Assembly: GCF_000018065.1 (NCBI RefSeq)
Contig: NC_009840.1
Span: forward strand, 744,001-808,000
DNA: 64,000 nt
Direction of reading: 5' to 3'
Origin: Prochlorococcus marinus str. MIT 9215
Lineage (GTDB): Bacteria; Cyanobacteriota; Cyanobacteriia; PCC-6307; Cyanobiaceae
Position numbers and translations under genes: made by a program
In this document: one piece after another, positions 55,752 through 64,000 of the stretch
Layout of the letters: each line of letters opens with the position of its first letter
Numbering within the stretch: position 1 is the stretch's first letter
Notes under the pieces: generated by a model
The model's input: the letters and a program-made list of their open reading frames with translations, nothing else
Told to the model about the DNA's origin: nothing
Databases searched by the model: none

Positions 55752-56072
55752 ATGAGTAATTTTATTCCTGGCGAAATAATTCCTGAAAAAGGTGAAATCG
55801 AACTCAACCTTGGTAAGGAAATTAGAACAGTAACAGTTTCTAACTCTGGAGATAGACCTGTGCAAGTTGGCTCTCATTATCATTTTTTTGAAGCTAATAA
55901 AGCTTTGATTTTTGATCGAAAAATAACATTTGGTATGCGTCTTAACATTCCTGCAGGAACAGCAATTAGATTTGAACCGGGAGATACGACAGATGTCAAA
56001 TTAGTTCCTTTTTCAGGCTTAAGAAATGTATATGGTTTTAATTCACTAGTTAACGGTTCTTTAGATAATTAA
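55752..56072 (+). CDS. ureB: Urease subunit beta
   Basis: 106 residues. [15 protein letters not shown]-like opening ([16 protein letters not shown]), [39 protein letters not shown] and [14 protein letters not shown]. All canonical UreB features. Two bases after ureA and four before ureC; translational coupling likely. Confidence 0.97.
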   Translation: MSNFIPGEIIPEKGEIELNLGKEIRTVTVSNSGDRPVQVGSHYHFFEANKALIFDRKITFGMRLNIPAGTAIRFEPGDTTDVKLVPFSGLRNVYGFNSLVNGSLDN

Positions 56073-56076
56073 GATT

Positions 56077-57786
56077 ATGGCCTATAAAATTGACAGAAAA
56101 ACTTATGCTCAAACTTACGGACCCACTGCTGGAGATCGAGTAAGGCTTGCTGATACCGAACTATTTATAGAAGTAGAGAAAGATTTAACTACTTACGGAG
56201 ATGAAGTTAAATTCGGTGGAGGTAAAGTTATTCGAGATGGGATGGGACAGTCTCAAGTAAGAAGAGCTGATGGGGCTGTAGATACTGTAATAACAAATGC
56301 TTTGATCGTAGATTGGTGGGGAATAATCAAGGCTGATGTCGGTATAAAAGATGGAATGATTTTTGAAATTGGTAAGGCTGGTAATCCTGATATCCAGGAT
56401 AATGTTGATATTGTTATTGGTGCATCAACAGAAGTAATAGCTGGTGAGGGGCATATTCTTACTGCAGGTTCAATAGATACCCATATTCATTTTATCTGTC
56501 CCCAACAAATTGAGACAGCACTAGCCTCTGGAATTACAACCATGTTGGGAGGAGGAACTGGTCCTGCAACTGGCACAAATGCCACTACTTGTACTCCGGG
56601 TTCTTTTCATATTTCAAGAATGCTTCAATCTGCAGAAGCATTTCCCATGAATTTAGGTTTTTATGGGAAAGGAAACTCAACAAACGAGAGCAATCTTATT
56701 GATCAGGTTGAAGCTGGTGCATGTGGATTGAAGCTTCATGAGGATTGGGGAACGACTCCCTCTACAATAAATTCTTGTCTTAATATTGCAGATAAGTTTG
56801 ACGTACAAGTATGTATTCATACTGATACTTTGAATGAGGCAGGCTTCGTTGAAGATACCATCAACGCTATTGCAGGAAGAACTATTCATACCTTTCATAC
56901 CGAAGGAGCAGGTGGAGGTCATGCGCCAGACATTATTAAAATTTGTGGAGAAAAAAATGTTCTTCCAAGTAGTACTAATCCAACAAGACCTTATACCAGG
57001 AATACATTAGAAGAACATCTTGACATGTTAATGGTTTGTCATCATTTAGATTCAAAAATCCCAGAAGATATTGCATTCGCTGAATCAAGGATCAGGAGAG
57101 AGACTATTGCAGCTGAGGATATCTTGCATGATATAGGTGCCTTTTCAGTTATTGCTAGTGATTCTCAAGCTATGGGAAGGGTTGGTGAAGTAATAACCAG
57201 AACTTTTCAAACCGCACATAAAATGAAAGTTCAAAGGGGGCCGCTAATGCAGGATTCTGATAGAAACGATAATTACAGAGTAAAGAGATATATTTCTAAA
57301 GTCACAATTAATCCTGCAATAGCTCATGGTATTGATAAACATGTTGGGTCTATAGAAAAGGGGAAAATTGCAGATTTGGTATTGTGGAAACCATCCTTTT
57401 TTGCTGTAAAGCCTGAATTAGTTGTTAAAGGAGGATCTATAGTTTGGTCCCAAATGGGTGATGCAAATGCTTCAATTCCCACTCCTGGTCCTGTACATGG
57501 TAGACCTATGTTTGCAAGTTTCGGCCAATCTCTAATTAAGAGTTCTTTTACCTTTTTAAGTAAAAATTCAATTGATCAAAATATTCCAAATAAATTAAGC
57601 TTACAAAAGAAATGTATTGCGGTAGAAAATACCAGAAATATCAATAAATCACACTTAAAACTTAATAGTAAATTACCAAATATTTTAGTTGATCCTCAAA
57701 CTTATGAAGTTTTTTCTGATGGGGAACTTCTTACTTGTGAACCTCTTGATGAAGTTCCAATGGCTCAAAGATACTTTTTACTTTAG
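56077..57786 (+). CDS. ureC: Urease subunit alpha
   Basis: Catalytic nickel subunit hydrolysing urea to ammonia and carbamate. 569 residues. Nickel ligands: [11 protein letters not shown] (HxH near 136-138), carbamylated Lys in [10 protein letters not shown] (near 219), [10 protein letters not shown] and [16 protein letters not shown] (near 248, 274), flap Cys in MVCHHLDSK (near 321), [10 protein letters not shown] (Asp near 362). Its stop overlaps the convergent gpgS stop region by four bases. Confidence 0.98.
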   Translation: MAYKIDRKTYAQTYGPTAGDRVRLADTELFIEVEKDLTTYGDEVKFGGGKVIRDGMGQSQVRRADGAVDTVITNALIVDWWGIIKADVGIKDGMIFEIGKAGNPDIQDNVDIVIGASTEVIAGEGHILTAGSIDTHIHFICPQQIETALASGITTMLGGGTGPATGTNATTCTPGSFHISRMLQSAEAFPMNLGFYGKGNSTNESNLIDQVEAGACGLKLHEDWGTTPSTINSCLNIADKFDVQVCIHTDTLNEAGFVEDTINAIAGRTIHTFHTEGAGGGHAPDIIKICGEKNVLPSSTNPTRPYTRNTLEEHLDMLMVCHHLDSKIPEDIAFAESRIRRETIAAEDILHDIGAFSVIASDSQAMGRVGEVITRTFQTAHKMKVQRGPLMQDSDRNDNYRVKRYISKVTINPAIAHGIDKHVGSIEKGKIADLVLWKPSFFAVKPELVVKGGSIVWSQMGDANASIPTPGPVHGRPMFASFGQSLIKSSFTFLSKNSIDQNIPNKLSLQKKCIAVENTRNINKSHLKLNSKLPNILVDPQTYEVFSDGELLTCEPLDEVPMAQRYFLL

Positions 57787-59009
57787 AAGTTTTTAATTAA
57801 TTCTTTTTCAGTTGTTTTTATATCTTTTGACCCAGCAATTGCCAAATCTTCTTGCAGTTTGTTCTCACAAGATAGAACTCTTGACCAACTTGGTAACTGC
57901 TGTGTCGTAGGGCAATCAAGGTAATCTTCTGTAGCCGGTCTCAATAGTTTTGCAAATTTTTGTACTGATAGCTCTTCTTCATGCCTATCGTATGGAAGTT
58001 GATTAACCGCTGAATCTAGTCCGAATTGTTTTACCCGATCTTCTCCAACTCTTTTGTATAGAACTTCTAAGGTCGCTAGTTGAGTACTTGTTAAGGTCTC
58101 TGCTTGATGTTCCATCAGACCTCTTAAGACACTTGAAAGTATTTCTTTACACATTTTTTGTAATCCTTCTTTAGAAGAATCGCCAATATTCTTATGTTTA
58201 TGATCAAACAAACCTAAGTCAACTTGTGCTATTTTGGATGTTCTTACGTTTCTATAAACCTCTGATAATAAACCTATCTCTAAACCCCAGTCACAAGGAA
58301 TTCGTAAATTCATAGCAAGGTCTTTAGTGAAAGCAAACTCACCTGCTAATGGATATCTAAATGATTGAAGATATTGTAAAAAGGGACCCTTCCCTACTAA
58401 TTGCTCAAGACTTGCCAATAAAGGACCCACAAATAATCTTGTTGCTCTACCTTGTAATTGATTGGTCTCTAGAGATAACCTGCTGTAAAAAGCTTTTACA
58501 TATGATATTCCATATGATTCATCCAGTAGTGGAAGTATCATTCTTGAAGGATATAAAGAACTAAAAGTTCTTATGTCAGCATCAAAAAGAGCAACAACTT
58601 CTGATTTTCTTGTCGCAACTCCTATACCTTGCCAGACAGCCCATCCTTTACCTGGAGTTCCTAAAAGTTCTAGACCATTTTTTTCTTGGCTTTTTAACAA
58701 CTCTATTACAGATGGAGAATTAGTCCATTGAACATGGACTGGAAATGGCATTGAGTCAAAAAATGATTTTGCTGCGTTAACTTGCTCAACAGTTTTTGCA
58801 GAGAGAGCAATAACTAATTCATTTAAGCCCGTAAGATCTTTTAAAACTTCTCTTATATCTTTTAATGCTGGACGCTCGAACTCTTCATATAAGCAGGGTA
58901 TTAAAATGCTAGTTGATCTTTTTTTAAGACTTTTGTTTAATTCTTTAAGTAAATTTCTTGTAACTCCATATTCATGTATTGTTGTGATTAACCCTTGTTG
59001 AAAGTCCAT
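57783..59009 (-). CDS. gpgS: Glucosyl-3-phosphoglycerate synthase
   Basis: GT81-type glycosyltransferase making glucosyl-3-phosphoglycerate from NDP-glucose and 3-phosphoglycerate, first step to the compatible solute glucosylglycerate. 408 residues. Conserved [18 protein letters not shown] and [20 protein letters not shown] then a DADIRTF (metal/NDP-sugar DxD), [20 protein letters not shown] and [19 protein letters not shown]. Divergent from a GH13 phosphorylase, with 50 bases between, so the whole cycle is likely jointly controlled. Confidence 0.9.
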   Translation of the reverse strand: MDFQQGLITTIHEYGVTRNLLKELNKSLKKRSTSILIPCLYEEFERPALKDIREVLKDLTGLNELVIALSAKTVEQVNAAKSFFDSMPFPVHVQWTNSPSVIELLKSQEKNGLELLGTPGKGWAVWQGIGVATRKSEVVALFDADIRTFSSLYPSRMILPLLDESYGISYVKAFYSRLSLETNQLQGRATRLFVGPLLASLEQLVGKGPFLQYLQSFRYPLAGEFAFTKDLAMNLRIPCDWGLEIGLLSEVYRNVRTSKIAQVDLGLFDHKHKNIGDSSKEGLQKMCKEILSSVLRGLMEHQAETLTSTQLATLEVLYKRVGEDRVKQFGLDSAVNQLPYDRHEEELSVQKFAKLLRPATEDYLDCPTTQQLPSWSRVLSCENKLQEDLAIAGSKDIKTTEKELIKNF

Positions 59010-59059
59010 TTTCTAATTGATGTGCAGAATAGTATTAATACTTCGTTGATTTTTTCAAA

Positions 59060-60820
59060 GTGAAGCAAATTGATTCAGAGAAAAAATTAGATAGATTAAA
59101 GATTGATAAATTGTTAAAAACAATTTATACAAATAATACTACAGAAGAAATTAATTTTATTTCAAATCAATTATTACAGATTTTAAGTGATTTCTCAGAG
59201 AAATCTGCTTATGAAGAAAAAAGAGATAAGGAGAGGTGGAATGAATCTCATTCGGTTTTGATAACTTATGCGGATAGTATTTATAAAAATGGTGAGGCAA
59301 CATTAACAACTCTTAACGAGTTGTTAAGTAAACATTTTGGCAGTCTTTCTAAAGTTGTACATATTCTTCCTTTTTTGAAGTCTACAAGTGATGGAGGTTT
59401 TGCAGTATCAAGTTATGATTCCTTAGAAGAAAAATTTGGTAGTTGGGATGATCTCAAAAGTATTTCTAAAAATCATGATTTGATGGCTGATTTAGTACTA
59501 AACCATGTTTCATCATCTCATCCATGGGTTCAACAATTTATTAAATACCAAGAACCGGGGATATCAAATGTTTTTTCGCCGAAACAAAATCTTGATTGGT
59601 CAAATGTAGTTAGACCAAGAAGTTCCTCCTTATTTTCTCAAATAAATACTGAAGATGGTCCTAAACAAGTTTGGACAACTTTTGGTCCAGATCAAATTGA
59701 TTTGAATTGGCATAATCCAAAAATGACAATTGAATTCTTACATTTAATTATTAATTATTTATCCAATGGAATTAAATGGTTAAGGCTTGATGCTGTAGGT
59801 TTTATTTGGAAGGAATCAGGTACAACATGTTTACATTTACCAAAAGCACACTCAATTGTGAAACTCTTAAGAGTTCTTTTAAATAATCTTCTTGATGAGG
59901 GAGTTTTAATAACTGAAACTAATGTTCCCCAAAAGGAAAATCTATCTTATTTGATTCCTGATGATGAAGCCCATATGGCATACAATTTCCCATTGCCTCC
60001 TCTTCTCCTCGAGGCAATTATTACTTCAAGAGCTGATATTCTAAACTCATGGATTTTTGATTGGCCCATATTACCTGAAGATACTACTTTATTTAATTTC
60101 ACTGCATCCCATGATGGTGTTGGGCTAAGAGCTCTTGAGGGTTTAATGAATGAGCAGAGAATTAAAGATTTACTAATTAATTGTGAGAAAAGAGGCGGAT
60201 TAGTAAGTCATAGACGTTTATCAAATGGTGATGATAAACCTTATGAATTGAATATTAGTTGGTGGAGTGCAATGGAAGACTCCAGTAGAGATGCCAAAAG
60301 ATTTCAATATGAGAGATTTATTTTAAGTCAATTATTAGTAATGGCTCTTAAAGGTGTCCCTGCATTTTATTTGCCAGCATTACTAGCTTCAGAAAATGAT
60401 ATCAAAAGTTTTTCTATGACAGGTCAAAGAAGAGACCTTAATAGAGAAAAATTTAAATTAGAAAATCTTTTAGCCGTTTTAAATAATCCTGAATCTAATG
60501 CTAATAAAAACTTAAAATATCTTCGCAATGCTATGGATGTCAGATCAACATTAAAGCAATTTCACCCTTGTTCACAAATGAAATGTCTGTCTAAAGGTAG
60601 AAGTGATATTGTTGTAATAAAAAGAGGTAAAGGTCTCGAGTCGGTTTTTGCAATCCACAATATGACTGAAAATAAAATTAATTATCAATTGAATGATAAT
60701 GATCTACCAAAAATAATTGATAATGATTTCAATGCCCATGATTTTTTAACATCCACTAAATACAATTGCAAAAATATTAGTCTTGCTCCTTTTCAAGTGA
60801 TTTGGCTTAATGTTTTATAA
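59060..60820 (+). CDS. GH13 sugar phosphorylase, probable glucosylglycerate phosphorylase
   Basis: 586 residues, GH13_18 fold. Catalytic elements: LVLNHVSSSHPWVQQFI, WLRLDAVGFIWKESGT (nucleophile Asp), GVLITETNVPQKENLSYL (acid/base Glu), FTASHDGVGLRALEG (third Asp). Annotated in genomes as sucrose phosphorylase (GtfA), but the neighbouring gpgS, GpgP-like and GLYK genes favour glucosylglycerate as substrate, giving glucose-1-phosphate and D-glycerate. The substrate is inferred from context. Confidence 0.72.
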   Translation: MKQIDSEKKLDRLKIDKLLKTIYTNNTTEEINFISNQLLQILSDFSEKSAYEEKRDKERWNESHSVLITYADSIYKNGEATLTTLNELLSKHFGSLSKVVHILPFLKSTSDGGFAVSSYDSLEEKFGSWDDLKSISKNHDLMADLVLNHVSSSHPWVQQFIKYQEPGISNVFSPKQNLDWSNVVRPRSSSLFSQINTEDGPKQVWTTFGPDQIDLNWHNPKMTIEFLHLIINYLSNGIKWLRLDAVGFIWKESGTTCLHLPKAHSIVKLLRVLLNNLLDEGVLITETNVPQKENLSYLIPDDEAHMAYNFPLPPLLLEAIITSRADILNSWIFDWPILPEDTTLFNFTASHDGVGLRALEGLMNEQRIKDLLINCEKRGGLVSHRRLSNGDDKPYELNISWWSAMEDSSRDAKRFQYERFILSQLLVMALKGVPAFYLPALLASENDIKSFSMTGQRRDLNREKFKLENLLAVLNNPESNANKNLKYLRNAMDVRSTLKQFHPCSQMKCLSKGRSDIVVIKRGKGLESVFAIHNMTENKINYQLNDNDLPKIIDNDFNAHDFLTSTKYNCKNISLAPFQVIWLNVL

Positions 60821-60822
60821 AA

Positions 60823-61620
60823 ATGATGGATAACTCCTCTATTTGGGTAGTAAGTGATGTAGATGGTACTTTAATGGATCACTCATATGATTTATCACCT
60901 GCTAAAGAAACTATAAAAAAACTACAAAATTTATCTATTCCCGTAATTCTTTGTACAAGCAAAACCGCTTCTGAAGTAAAAGTTATTAGAAAGGAACTTA
61001 ACTTGACGGATCCTTATATTGTTGAAAATGGTGCAGCAATATATGGTGAATCTCTTAAAAGAGTAGATGGAGAAATTATTCTTGGAATAAAATACGAATC
61101 TCTTGAAGAAATCTTAAATTTTATATCTAATGAAATTGATTATATACTTACTCCTCTTAATAATCTTACTGATCTAGAGGCCACTAAGCTTACAGGTTTA
61201 GAAGGTAACTCATTGAACTTAATGCGCGATAGGCACTGGAGCATGCCTTTTTTAAGTCCGCCAAGTTATTTAGAAGAGAAAATTAATATCTGTTGTAAAA
61301 AATTTAATGTTGATATTTTTAAGGGAAATAGAATGAGTCACTTATTATCTACAAAATCTAATAAAGGTAAAGCAATAAATGCACTTAAAGAATATTCAAA
61401 TGTTCAAAATATTGAAATTATAGGTTTAGGCGATTCTCCAAATGATTTGCCTTTACTTTTAAACTCAGATATTAAAATCGTTATTCCTGGAATAGATGGA
61501 CCTAACTTAAATTTACTAGAAAAATTAAAAGATATTGAATTTACTTTGGCTTCTGAACCTAATGGATATGGGTGGAAAAATGAAATTAATAAATTGATAA
61601 ATAAGCGAAAACTAAGTTAG
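60823..61620 (+). CDS. Glucosyl-3-phosphoglycerate phosphatase (MPGP-family HAD)
   Basis: 265 residues, HAD type IIB. Motif I WVVSDVDGTLMDHSYDL, motif II ILCTSKTASEV, motif III STKSNKGKAINAL, motif IV IIGLGDSPNDLPLLLNS; the VENGAAIYG segment and FMAR-like features are typical of MpgP/GpgP. It removes the phosphate from the GpgS product to give glucosylglycerate. Two bases after the phosphorylase gene and four before the kinase gene: one operon. Confidence 0.85.
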   Translation: MMDNSSIWVVSDVDGTLMDHSYDLSPAKETIKKLQNLSIPVILCTSKTASEVKVIRKELNLTDPYIVENGAAIYGESLKRVDGEIILGIKYESLEEILNFISNEIDYILTPLNNLTDLEATKLTGLEGNSLNLMRDRHWSMPFLSPPSYLEEKINICCKKFNVDIFKGNRMSHLLSTKSNKGKAINALKEYSNVQNIEIIGLGDSPNDLPLLLNSDIKIVIPGIDGPNLNLLEKLKDIEFTLASEPNGYGWKNEINKLINKRKLS

Positions 61621-61624
61621 AAAG

Positions 61625-62569
61625 ATGAAAGATTTAGACATTAATTTTCCTCTTGATAAATTTGAAAATTTAATTGTTGATATTGGTTGGGAATCCTTGG
61701 ATGATTGGTTCAATTTTTGGAATAATAAAAGAAAAATTCTCTCAATTGATCAATATTGGAATAATAAAGTAAATGATGATTGGATTTGGGGCTTAGCTTT
61801 ACCTCTTTTATCTCAAGCTTATAAATTTCAAAACAATTTTTCTGATAGAAAAATTATTGGAATCTCAGCTTTACCTGGTACAGGTAAAACAACACTTGGT
61901 AAATGGCTTGAAGCTATATCGTTAAAATTAAACTTCAAAATTGCGGTCATTTCAATTGACGATTTTTATCTCCCATCCTATGAAATGAAATTAGCAATTA
62001 TGAATAACCCTTGGAATGTTTCAAGAGGGTTTCCCGGTAGTCACTCAGTAGAATTAATGCATGAAAAATTATTAAATTGGAAGATTAATGGAGAATTAAA
62101 TGTACCAGTTTTCGATAAATCTTTAAGAAATGGTTTAGGAGATAGATCTCATTGGAGATTAGAAAATCCTGATTTATTAATTCTTGAGGGATGGTTTTTG
62201 GGAATAAAACCTTATTCTAATGACATAACTGATCGACCCATAAATACAACAAATTTAAGTCTTGATGAATCTTCTTATATATTAACTATTCAAAATAATC
62301 TCGAAGAATATTTAGATATTTGGGCACTAATAGACAATATTTGGCACTTAAAGCCCTTAAATATTGAATATATGAATATGTGGAAAATAAATCAAGAAAA
62401 AGAAATGTTTTTACAGAAAGGAAATGCCCTTAAAGACGAAAAATTATCTAATTTCTTGAGAATGCTTAATGTGTCAATTCCTCATAAAAGTTTTGATGTT
62501 TTAAAATCCTATGCGCTTTTATTAATTGATCAACAAAGAAATTTAGTTGAGGCTGGATTAAATCTGTAG
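61625..62569 (+). CDS. D-glycerate 3-kinase (GLYK type)
   Basis: 314 residues. P-loop IGISALPGTGKTTLGKWLEA, then ISIDDFYLPSYEMKLA, RGFPGSHSVELMHEKLLNWK, VPVFDKSLRNGLGDRSHWR (conserved Asp) and LLILEGWFLGIKP. Phosphorylates glycerate to 3-phosphoglycerate. Also serves photorespiratory glycerate. It recycles the glycerate freed by the phosphorylase. Last gene of the operon, four bases after the phosphatase gene. Confidence 0.85.
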   Translation: MKDLDINFPLDKFENLIVDIGWESLDDWFNFWNNKRKILSIDQYWNNKVNDDWIWGLALPLLSQAYKFQNNFSDRKIIGISALPGTGKTTLGKWLEAISLKLNFKIAVISIDDFYLPSYEMKLAIMNNPWNVSRGFPGSHSVELMHEKLLNWKINGELNVPVFDKSLRNGLGDRSHWRLENPDLLILEGWFLGIKPYSNDITDRPINTTNLSLDESSYILTIQNNLEEYLDIWALIDNIWHLKPLNIEYMNMWKINQEKEMFLQKGNALKDEKLSNFLRMLNVSIPHKSFDVLKSYALLLIDQQRNLVEAGLNL

Positions 62570-62642
62570 CTATTTCTAAATTTCTTTTTTTTCAGTAATT
62601 TTTTATACATTTTTTTTAGCTCTTAATAGTGTTTAATTGACT

Positions 62643-62888
62643 ATGTTTTGCTTCATAGGGATGGTTGAGTTTTCTTACAAAAATGAAAGCTGTAGGATGG
62701 TTGTGTTGAGATGTATTGGTCCATCAAATTTTTTTTTAGAGAGAGTTTTATTCCCAACTGAAATTCTTACTTTTATGGCACCAAATGACTCAAGAGTTGA
62801 AATCTGGGGAAATGAATTATATGGTCCTAAGTTAGAAGAGAGAATAAGAATTTCTGCTGATAACGATGATTCGACTTTAGTTGCATAA
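62643..62888 (+). CDS. DUF1830 protein
   Basis: 81 residues from ATG 62643 (a TTG at 62637 would add two). Cyanobacterial DUF1830 pattern: CRMVVLRCIGPSNFFLERVL then FPTEILTFMAPNDSRVEIWG, with the FFLERVLFPTE core. The family's function is not known; it is confined to cyanobacteria. 73 bases after the glycerate kinase stop, with a T-rich stretch between. Confidence 0.75.
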   Translation: MFCFIGMVEFSYKNESCRMVVLRCIGPSNFFLERVLFPTEILTFMAPNDSRVEIWGNELYGPKLEERIRISADNDDSTLVA

Positions 62889-62976
62889 AGCGGATACTTT
62901 TATATGTCTTCGAGTCAAAATTTTTTACAAATACCTAGTTTTTATTGATATTATCTAACTAGTTTTAGTTTTATAG

Positions 62977-63102
62977 ATGAATTACTTTTCTTCCTTTGCA
63001 ATAGGAGGTTTTGTTCCTTCTGCAGCCATCGCTGGAGTTTTAGTTTTGGTTGGTTTAGGAGCCTTCTTTTATCTTGGTATTAAAGGACCTACAGATTATT
63101 AA
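62977..63102 (+). CDS. 41-residue single-span membrane protein
   Basis: ATG at 62977, TAA at 63100-63102. One hydrophobic helix (AAIAGVLVLVGLGAFFYLGI) after a polar NYFSSFAIGGFVPS start, and a KGPTDY tail. Looks like the small one-helix subunits of photosystems or cytochrome b6f, but I cannot match it to a named Psb/Psa/Pet protein. Sits next to another tiny membrane protein gene. Confidence 0.6.
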   Translation: MNYFSSFAIGGFVPSAAIAGVLVLVGLGAFFYLGIKGPTDY

Positions 63103-63166
63103 AACTAAGTTTAATGAACTAATGGCTATCTTTATTTTTTATGACCTTGCTAAGTAATTTATTGCT

Positions 63167-63301
63167 ATGGATTTAACAACTATTTTATTTATATTAAGCT
63201 TACCTTTCGTTTTATTAACTGTATTCTTTGGTACAAAAAATGATTTTTATGAGAGTGAAAACTATAAAGGTGATGGTTGTGCTCACGATGTTAAAAGGTA
63301 A
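63167..63301 (+). CDS. 44-residue single-span membrane protein
   Basis: ATG at 63167, TAA at 63299-63301. Starts MDLTTILFILSLPFVLLTVF, a single helix, then a charged tail with FYESENYKGDGCAHDVKR, one Cys and one His. Again like a thylakoid micro-subunit; no named family. 64 bases behind the 41-residue gene on the same strand. Confidence 0.58.
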   Translation: MDLTTILFILSLPFVLLTVFFGTKNDFYESENYKGDGCAHDVKR

Positions 63302-63309
63302 TTTTATTT

Positions 63310-63582
63310 TTAATCACCACTAAATACACACGTCCATTTACTATCAAATTGCCAAACAGGTTTATATATATCATTTGTAATTTTTTCTCCTGCTTTATTA
63401 CATGTATCTAAATCTTTCATGGGAATAGAATGTAAAGAGGGACTTGTTATTCCACTAACCTCAGGCCTTCTTCCTGGCCCTTGTCTGTAAGTACCAATTA
63501 TTAACCAATAGTTAGCTTTTGCAGAATCAGAGAAGATTAAGGGGAAAAGAAAAAATAATATTAAAAAAAAATTTTTTTTCAT
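63310..63582 (-). CDS. Secreted small hypothetical protein
   Basis: 90 residues with a clear signal peptide (FFLILFFLFPLIFSDSAKA, cut at AKA). The mature part is polar with TYRQGPGRRPEVSGITSPSL and two Cys (LDTCNKAGEK, KWTCVFSGD) that could make a disulfide. No family recognised. Divergent from uppP, convergent with the 44-residue gene. Exported; role unknown. Confidence 0.65.
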   Translation of the reverse strand: MKKNFFLILFFLFPLIFSDSAKANYWLIIGTYRQGPGRRPEVSGITSPSLHSIPMKDLDTCNKAGEKITNDIYKPVWQFDSKWTCVFSGD

Positions 63583-63650
63583 TCTTATATAATAGCTTTT
63601 AATTATTAAATGTAAATTGCTATTAATTGATGAGGTAATTTAATAATATT

Positions 63651-64000
63651 TTGGAATATTTAAGATTTATTTTATATGGATTAATTCAAGGTTTGACGGA
63701 ATTTCTACCTATAAGTAGCACAGCCCATTTAAAAATTATATCTATTTTTTTAGGTATCGACGATCCTGGATCCTCTTTATCAGCTACTATTCAACTAGGA
63801 AGTGTTTTAGCTATAGTTTGGTACTTTAGGAATGATATTTTTAATTTTAGAGGTCAATCTTCAAAAAATATTCTTTATTATTTCTTACATGAAAGATTAT
63901 TAAGGTCTATTTTTATTGGGACTATCCCAATTGTTCTGCTTGGTGGGAGTGTAAAATTATTTGTCCCTAATTTTATTGACAACGTTCTTCGTTCAAATTT
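63651..64000 (+). CDS. uppP: Undecaprenyl-diphosphatase UppP/BacA (partial, cut by window edge)
   Basis: Integral membrane phosphatase recycling undecaprenyl-PP for peptidoglycan and LPS carriers. About 116 residues visible, of ~270. The hallmark GLIQGLTEFLPISSTAHL is near the N-terminus, then FLGIDDPGSSLSATIQLGSV and a YYFLHERLLRSIFIGTIPIV segment. TTG start at 63651; an in-frame TAA lies 13 bases upstream, so no earlier start is possible. Right edge truncates it. Confidence 0.92.
   Translation, partial: MEYLRFILYGLIQGLTEFLPISSTAHLKIISIFLGIDDPGSSLSATIQLGSVLAIVWYFRNDIFNFRGQSSKNILYYFLHERLLRSIFIGTIPIVLLGGSVKLFVPNFIDNVLRSN

Noticed and set aside
63651-64000. Short uppP taken as truncated
   Set aside because: Open to the right edge with conserved motifs; window truncation only.
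1-64000. tRNA, rRNA, CRISPR arrays, insertion sequences, glutamine or cobalamin riboswitches
   Set aside because: Looked for T-loop/acceptor patterns, regular repeats, transposase-like frames and riboswitch cores in all gaps; none seen by eye.

Overview
The window is a strongly AT-rich (roughly one-third G+C by eye), gene-dense bacterial chromosome segment. Nearly every gene is one expected of a marine picocyanobacterium: chlP, glpX-type FBP/SBPase, a short phosphoribulokinase, a plant-type class I aldolase, CcsA, an iron-regulated ferritin locus, an NtcA-type urea-transport promoter and a urease cluster. Protein sequence, gene order, very short intergenic spaces and low G+C point to a high-light-adapted Prochlorococcus. 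I cannot name the strain. I see no rRNA, tRNA, CRISPR array, transposase or integrase.

Layout. 1-13.8 kb holds core metabolism: chlP (cut by the left edge), a VanY-like peptidase, typA, lptB, ccsA, rpe, glpX, hemA, glgC, and a gnd-pgl pair from the oxidative pentose phosphate pathway. 13.8-20.5 kb holds ilvD, small proteins, a CobW/G3E GTPase, purS-purQ and class I fba, the last two separated by a bidirectional terminator. 20.6-34.1 kb is almost entirely minus strand: an oxidoreductase, accD, prk, leuB, lpxD, proB, a yqeG-like phosphatase, ruvX, several poorly known thylakoid or cell-envelope proteins, and a hisA copy broken by an apparent one-base deletion. 34.2-39.2 kb contains a CSP41-like protein, pgsA, a PPC/DUF296-glutaredoxin fusion, nth and a FutC/FbpC-type iron transporter ATPase.

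39.2-47.5 kb is the accessory-looking stretch. It has ferritin, a Crp-family regulator whose promoter is bracketed by two Fur-like boxes, and an operon of a Rieske oxygenase (PaO/Tic55-like), a 33-residue membrane peptide and a lone ABC ATPase. A belt of very small genes follows, several below 60 residues and most without recognisable families, including a possible ribbon-helix-helix protein surrounded by repeated AGTGYTG motifs.

47.5-57.8 kb is a nitrogen-scavenging block: urtABCDE (urea ABC transporter, minus strand) behind a well-formed NtcA promoter, then ureGFE (minus) divergent from ureDABC (plus). 57.8-62.6 kb encodes what looks like a complete glucosylglycerate cycle: glucosyl-3-phosphoglycerate synthase, its phosphatase, a GH13 sugar phosphorylase and D-glycerate 3-kinase. 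The right end holds a DUF1830 protein, two tiny single-span membrane proteins, a secreted hypothetical and uppP (cut by the right edge).

The most interesting candidates for second looks are the frameshifted hisA, the Fur-box pair at the Crp-family gene, the Rieske/micropeptide/ABC operon, the closed glucosylglycerate cycle and the PPC-glutaredoxin fusion.
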